A DNA stretch of 64,000 nucleotides from positions 15,160,545 through 15,224,544 of the forward strand of contig NC_030386.2 in NCBI RefSeq assembly GCF_001625215.2, given 5' to 3'. The stretch comes from Daucus carota subsp. sativus (lineage: Eukaryota > Streptophyta > Magnoliopsida > Apiales > Apiaceae). The notes under the pieces are model-generated. The model made no database searches. It was not told the origin of the DNA and saw only the letters and a list, made by a program, of their open reading frames with translations. How positions within the stretch are numbered: position 1 is the first letter of the stretch; each line of letters begins with the position of its first letter. Below are positions 58,957 through 64,000 of this stretch, piece by piece. The position numbers and the translations under genes are program-made.

Positions 58957-61900
58957 ATGGAAGGTACTATAGTAAGAAGAGTGATTCCTTCAGACAACAG
59001 TTGCCTCTTTAATGCTGTTGGGTAAACCTCTAATTGTCAAACATTATTCTTTTACTAATACTCTTACTTGGTTACAACCTGAGAATTGTTGGTCTCCGCT
59101 TTATGTAAGGACTCTGCATATACTTTTGTCTACTTACATTAGATAAATTCTGGCCTTTGACACGACTGTTTGATATTATATATGCAGCTATATTATGGAA
59201 CATGACAAACATAAAGCTCCAGAGTTGAGGCAGGTTACAATTCGTACCTCTTCTACTGACCAATATTATGTTTTTATTTTGTACTCCCTCCGTCCCCCTC
59301 ATTTGTTTACATTGGGGGACGGGGGCTCGGCACGCATTCTAATGCTCTCGTAAAACGTAGTTCGGTAAATTATTTTGAACTTTTTTTTCTTCTGTATAAA
59401 AATTTGATGTTTAAATTTTTATACAAAAAAGAAAAAATTTAAAAATAAGCTATAGAACTATGTTTTATATGCGCATTAAAATGCGTGTCGAGCAGTGTGA
59501 AAAAACTGTAAACAAATGAGGGGGACAGAGGGAGTAACTTATATCTTTATCTAGTGTCATCTGATACCATATCAAATCTCACTAAATTGTGCATGGCACT
59601 TAAAAATGTTATAAATTCTTATTTGATATTAATTATTAATCAATAATCCTTGATCGGTTGATTCATATATAACTAGTTGATTATCTATCTATGTCCAATG
59701 CAATCATAATAATGTTTTTAACTGCTTTTCATGGCATATGTTCATGTAAGTTATCATGGTTCAAGTGTAGTTACAACTTACAGCTCACAACCTCTCTTTA
59801 AATTGACAAGAAGAAAAAAATTGAAACTGCTATATGAAAAGGTCTTTCATATTCCAAAAATGCTCTGCGGATATTGTAGCAGAAGCGATCTGCTTGAAGG
59901 GCAGATGCACAGTAGATCATAGTAATTCACATGACTCTTACTCCCCTAGCTATAACTATAAGTATGTAGTTCCCTTTATGTGTTATTCATGATTATCGTC
60001 AGGGTTTTACCTTATTAGAATTGAGTGCACCTTTTGAAGATTTATCATTTAATACGTCAGTCTGCTTAGATTTTTTAATAATTGATATATTTTGAAGTAT
60101 AGGGGAATGGCAAGGGAGAGCCACTCTTTACCCATTTCTGTTTCTCATCATATGAAATATTTTCTCCCTATTAAATTTTGAAATGTTTTTTGTTTTAGGT
60201 CATAGCTGCAACAGTAGCAAGTGATCCTAAAAAATATTCCGAAGCTTTCCTTGGAAAGCCGAATGAGGAGTATTGTGCTTGGATTCTAAATCCAGAGAAA
60301 TGGGGAGGTAGGTGTTGTTATATACCTTCAAAGATTGTCTCTGGGTACATTATGTTTTCTTTTCCTCTTCTAGCTTTCTTTTTTTTCATCTTATTGTGGT
60401 CACTTAGTTGCAGATCGAGATTATACTGCAAAGACTCTCACTAATAGTGATGCTCTTCTATATGAACTTGATGCCACCTTACCCTTTAGAGTACTGTCAT
60501 TTCTATCTATATATGCTTACCTTGTTTCCTGTCGCCAATCAATAACAATAACTTGAAACTTCATATTTAGGTTCTTGCAATTTTAAATAAGAAATGTACA
60601 AGTATTTTGTGGTATATGTGTTTCGTATCATCAATTTTAAGTGCATAGTGTTATAAATTTATTGATGAATTGAATACTAACCTTTTTGGACAAATTCTCA
60701 AAACATGTAAATTCTCACTATAGATACATTGTTTTAGGAGTGTGCAATATTTTAAGGCTTTCCTTGTCACTTATTGTATATTGCTTTTCACCTCTAGTGG
60801 TACAATTGTATGTGCTGCATGTGTTTATATCTTCAAATGCTTCTTCTACCTGATTTCATCGACAAATAATAATAACTTAAATCATAGTATTATTTTCTAC
60901 TGATTTTACTGGGGTGAAGCGCCTTGCTCTTTCAGCTTATTGTTTAAGACTTAAATCATATTTGTATATTCCTCCACTCCTTATTTTATTGTTTGTTGCA
61001 CGATATCAATGATACTTTTATACTCGATGATGTGCCAGAGTCAGAAGTACAACTGGTTATTATTTTTGGATAAATAGGTCTAGTTGGATATATTGTCATG
61101 TTTCAGCTTATAATTTAAACTTGCTTTGATACTTTCTGATAATTTTCCAGAATCTAACTATATAATTTTTTATGAAGGTGCCATAGAGCTTTCGATATTA
61201 GCAGAATATTATGGACGTGAGATTGCCGCTTACGATATTCAAACCACTAGATGTGATTTGTATGGACAGGTTAGCTATTGTACCTTTATGTCCACCATCT
61301 TGAGGCAAATTGTTGAATTTATTCTGAATGTCCTTTATAATGGGTATTTTCTAACAGGGGAAGAATTATCAGGAAAGAGTCATGCTGATATATGATGGGC
61401 TCCACTATGATGCTTTGGCCGTATGACGTTCTTTCATCTTTCTTTCCCTTTATGTAGTAGATTGAATTATAATACGGAGATCACAGACTCATGGAAATAT
61501 GTTGTGGTTGTATTTTTATTTGCTAGTTGAATAAATGTATAAAACAAGTAAAGGATACTAATGCTTGATCAGTTTTAAACAAGAGTGCCCCCACTGAAGA
61601 TGTCTTTTTTAGAGGATGATATAAGGTAGAAGGTCTATGGGTGTGAGATTTGAAGGCCTAGTGTTTTGAAACTTTGTAGTCAGGCTTTTGTGCTACATAG
61701 CTTTTAATGTTTTGAATACTAAAAGTTACATAATTGCCTTGTAATTTCTAGCCACTAACCACTAAAGTATGTAAAGTACAATATAATAGAGGGTTTGTGT
61801 CCAGGATTTAGATATCAAAGCTTGATGACCAGATATATCTTTAATAATTATTGTTTGTCTTTTGTATTTGTAGATGTCTCCATCTGATGGAGCTCCTGAA

Positions 61901-62809
61901 GAGTTTGATCAGACAATATTCGCTGTAAGGAATGATAGAACACTTGGGCCTGTTGAGGGGCTTACTCTGAATCTTGTTAAGGAACAACAAAGGTAACATT
62001 AAAGCTCAATGAGAGAAGTGATGACTTTCTCAAGTTTAAGTTTGCGCATTGCTTTCTGTTGTTTTCATGCATTTCATGATTTTATTAAATTCCATGGAGA
62101 ACTAAAGCTGATACTTTACAAAGAACGTTATTCATTTAAGCACTTATATTATTGACTTACTAGATCTTTGGTGGATATTTTTGCCACTTTTGGGTCATTG
62201 AAGTTGAAGTGCACGTCATAAAGCTTTAAAGCTTATAGATGCCCAACAATTGAAGTTAGTTTTCCAGGTTTGCTGGTCTGCCTTGTAAACCAGCTTAAGC
62301 TTATTGTTTGTAGTAGTCAAGCTAGTGACTTCAGTTTCTACTTGTGTGATTGCTTACGGAGCATTAGCAAGACGAGATCATTAGATCAACTTCATTTTAT
62401 GACTTGGTTTGCTTAAATAATTATGAAGCTTTCTTTGTGCAATTGAAAAAAGTTTTCTTGATTTACTTTACCGGTAATATAATCATAGTCTCGAAAGAAA
62501 GAAATTGTGTGGAACAGTTTTATGTAAAGGCTTATGATATTTTATTGTGTCAGGAAAAGGTCTTACACCGATACTGCCAACTTCACTTTGCGGTGTGGAG
62601 TATGCCAAATTGGAGTTATAGGTCAAAAGGTTTGTAATAAAATTATACAGTATATGTTTCTTCCTGTATTATCCCTACAGATACTTGTATACATCTCTAT
62701 ATGACTATATCTTTTATATGCAAATCTTTGGTAACAAAACTCTGCTTCACAGGAAGCGGTCCAGCATGCAGAAGCAACGGGACATGTCAACTTTCAAGAA
62801 TACAAGTGA
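58957..62809 (+). CDS. OTU1: OTU-domain deubiquitinase, OTU1/YOD1 type, eight coding exons
   Basis: Exons: 58957-59021, 59188-59233, 60199-60307, 61178-61269, 61358-61420, 61874-61992, 62554-62629, 62753-62809 (TGA). The product is 208 residues, the usual plant OTU1 length. OTU1 enzymes are cysteine proteases that remove ubiquitin chains; yeast and animal members work with the Cdc48/p97 ATPase in ER-associated degradation, and a similar role is inferred. The Asp-Cys pair is in [13 protein letters not shown] (exon 1) and the catalytic His in [11 protein letters not shown] (exon 5). [20 protein letters not shown] is the conserved OTU core. The C-terminus carries a C2H2 finger, CGVCQIG to [14 protein letters not shown]. 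The typical UBX-like N-terminal domain of animal YOD1 is absent, as in plant members. Intron 2 holds a Stowaway MITE. The exon 4 acceptor (TATGAAG) is weak but phase and similarity require it. Confidence 0.95.
59284..59534. mobile_element. Stowaway MITE in intron 2 of the OTU gene, 251 bp
   Basis: CTCCCTCCGTCCCCCTCATTTGTTTAC at the left is mirrored at the right by GTAAACAAATGAGGGGGACAGAGGGAG, with TA on both sides (59282-59283, 59535-59536). The long near-perfect arms suggest a fairly young copy. Its ends also resemble the fragment at 1-77 and the element at 1312-1546. Confidence 0.9.
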
Positions 62810-64000
62810 GACAAAAAAGAGAGGACCGAAACTTGGTCCCTTCGTTATTGTCTTGAGTGATTCAAATTTGTTTCATGAAATTGTATGTTTCGATCAAATA
62901 AGTGCAACTTATTAAATTGATTTAGCAGAGTTTAAGAACTCTCACCTGGAGAAAATGATGTAAGATTGTATGATGTTGTACCATATTGCTTGAAGTTGAC
63001 ACCTTCAAAAAGGTTTTCGTTACTTTTGACAAATACAAATGAGTTGCCAATCCTACCATGCTTGACGTCTAGGTTGGTTTAAATTTTGTAAAAGCAATCT
63101 GTTAATGTGATGATTATTTTAAAAAAATATATATTTACGTTTCACGATCAAATGGTTCCTTTTGAATCAATTTGATTTTACTTATTTACCAAATGTTTTG
63201 TTAGATTATTTGTCCCAACTCCCAAAAGCATATTTCGGTCTGAGCAGTTGCAGATACAAATTCAAAACTATTGATAGGTCTGGGGTCCAAATGGGTTTCT
63301 CGGCTTAATTGGGTCACTCAATGTCAGTTTTGAACTATTATTATTTGCATTGGATGCCCAACATCTCATTCAGCACTCTGCTTAAAATCTAGCTGGATCA
63401 GAGACTTAAGATTGAAGAGGAACCATACATGTGAGACACCTACTCAGTTTTGATACAATTATCTTTACTTGCATCAACCCTAACATGTGTAAAAAACTCT
63501 ACAAGCAAGTTTTTATGTAGAACATTCAAGCAAGATACAAAACATATTATACAAGTAATAATGTGAGAAGCATAAAGAATCTGTCATATAGGTAAAAACA
63601 AAGACAACAATGTCACATGTAAGGCAGTAGGGACCAAGAAAACATTGTTCCTTTCCATTCAGTGAACATAGCCCAGAGATAAAGTTGCAAGTTACAAGAA
63701 CAGTTTGAGAAATTTCATCCTTCCACGAATAAGATATGGTAAAATACAAAATGCATCATATGTTCGGTTTTGCTTGTATATAGGTATCTAATCACCCTAA
63801 ACAAGCAAACCTACAGCTCCTCATGATATACATTATACAGAATAAATCAGCTGCTCAAATCAGATCATTATTCTTAGGGTGCTGGTGGGTGATGAGAAAC
63901 TGTGCCTACAACTATTAATGAAGAACCAGTAAATGGAAAAATCAAGAAAGTAATCACTTATCTTTTTAAAGATTCTCCAAATAGCCTAGAAAGCAATCTT
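62810..64000. other. OTU 3' flank and unassigned DNA to the window end
   Basis: The first few hundred bases are probably the OTU 3' UTR. Beyond about 63450 no supported coding frame is seen; an antisense ORF at 63513-63749 has no recognised domain. The end could include part of the next gene's untranslated region. Confidence 0.35.

Noticed and set aside
63513..63749. Antisense ORF near the window end
   Set aside because: Cysteine- and phenylalanine-rich chance translation without a known domain or supporting splice sites.

Overview
This window is nuclear DNA from a flowering plant, most likely a eudicot. The genes carry many GT-AG introns, intergenic DNA is AT-rich, and the mobile elements (Stowaway, Tourist, hAT, Mutator-like, Helitron, Ty1/Copia) are those of plant chromosomes. 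The family cannot be fixed from sequence alone; Apiaceae is only an impression. All exon boundaries below were set by eye from splice signals, reading-frame phase and expected protein sequence.

Layout. 1-6.8 kb: repeat-rich DNA with a Helitron-like 3' end and one small secreted cysteine-rich peptide gene (1763-2134, +). 6.86-19.33 kb (+): a nine-exon NDUFAF2-type complex I assembly factor; its sixth intron is 8.1 kb and holds a hAT element with a nested Tourist MITE, tRNA-like modules and a plant-mobile-domain relic. 21.6-28.8 kb (+): a complete 20-exon aconitase of 977 residues with a likely mitochondrial presequence. 30.0-34.4 kb (-): a calcium-dependent protein kinase (CDPK) pseudogene that has lost most of its kinase domain. 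35.4-37.1 kb: a Copia gag relic, then a chimera of CDPK upstream DNA joined to a second, broken copy of the aconitase 3' end, itself hit by a Mutator-like MITE and a hAT MITE.

37.48-47.54 kb: a complete, young Ty1/Copia element (SIRE/Maximus-like) inside the hAT MITE. It has 1209-bp LTRs with one difference seen, a TTAAT target duplication, gag, pol and a third long ORF. 48.3-49.4 kb (+): translation initiation factor eIF1 (SUI1) with a leader intron. 50.6-53.9 kb (-): an intact eight-exon CDPK, paralogue of the broken copy. 59.0-62.8 kb (+): an eight-exon OTU1/YOD1-type deubiquitinase of 208 residues. The rest is intergenic.

How it fits together. The host genes are unrelated housekeeping or signalling genes (respiration, TCA cycle, calcium signalling, translation start, ubiquitin removal) and form no operon or cluster. 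The main story is structural: a local duplication of an aconitase-CDPK block, then decay of one CDPK, rearrangement of an aconitase fragment and nested transposon insertion. The most unusual signal is a 10-base word, CAGCAAGCTG, scattered at least 12 times through the Copia element in all three reading frames.
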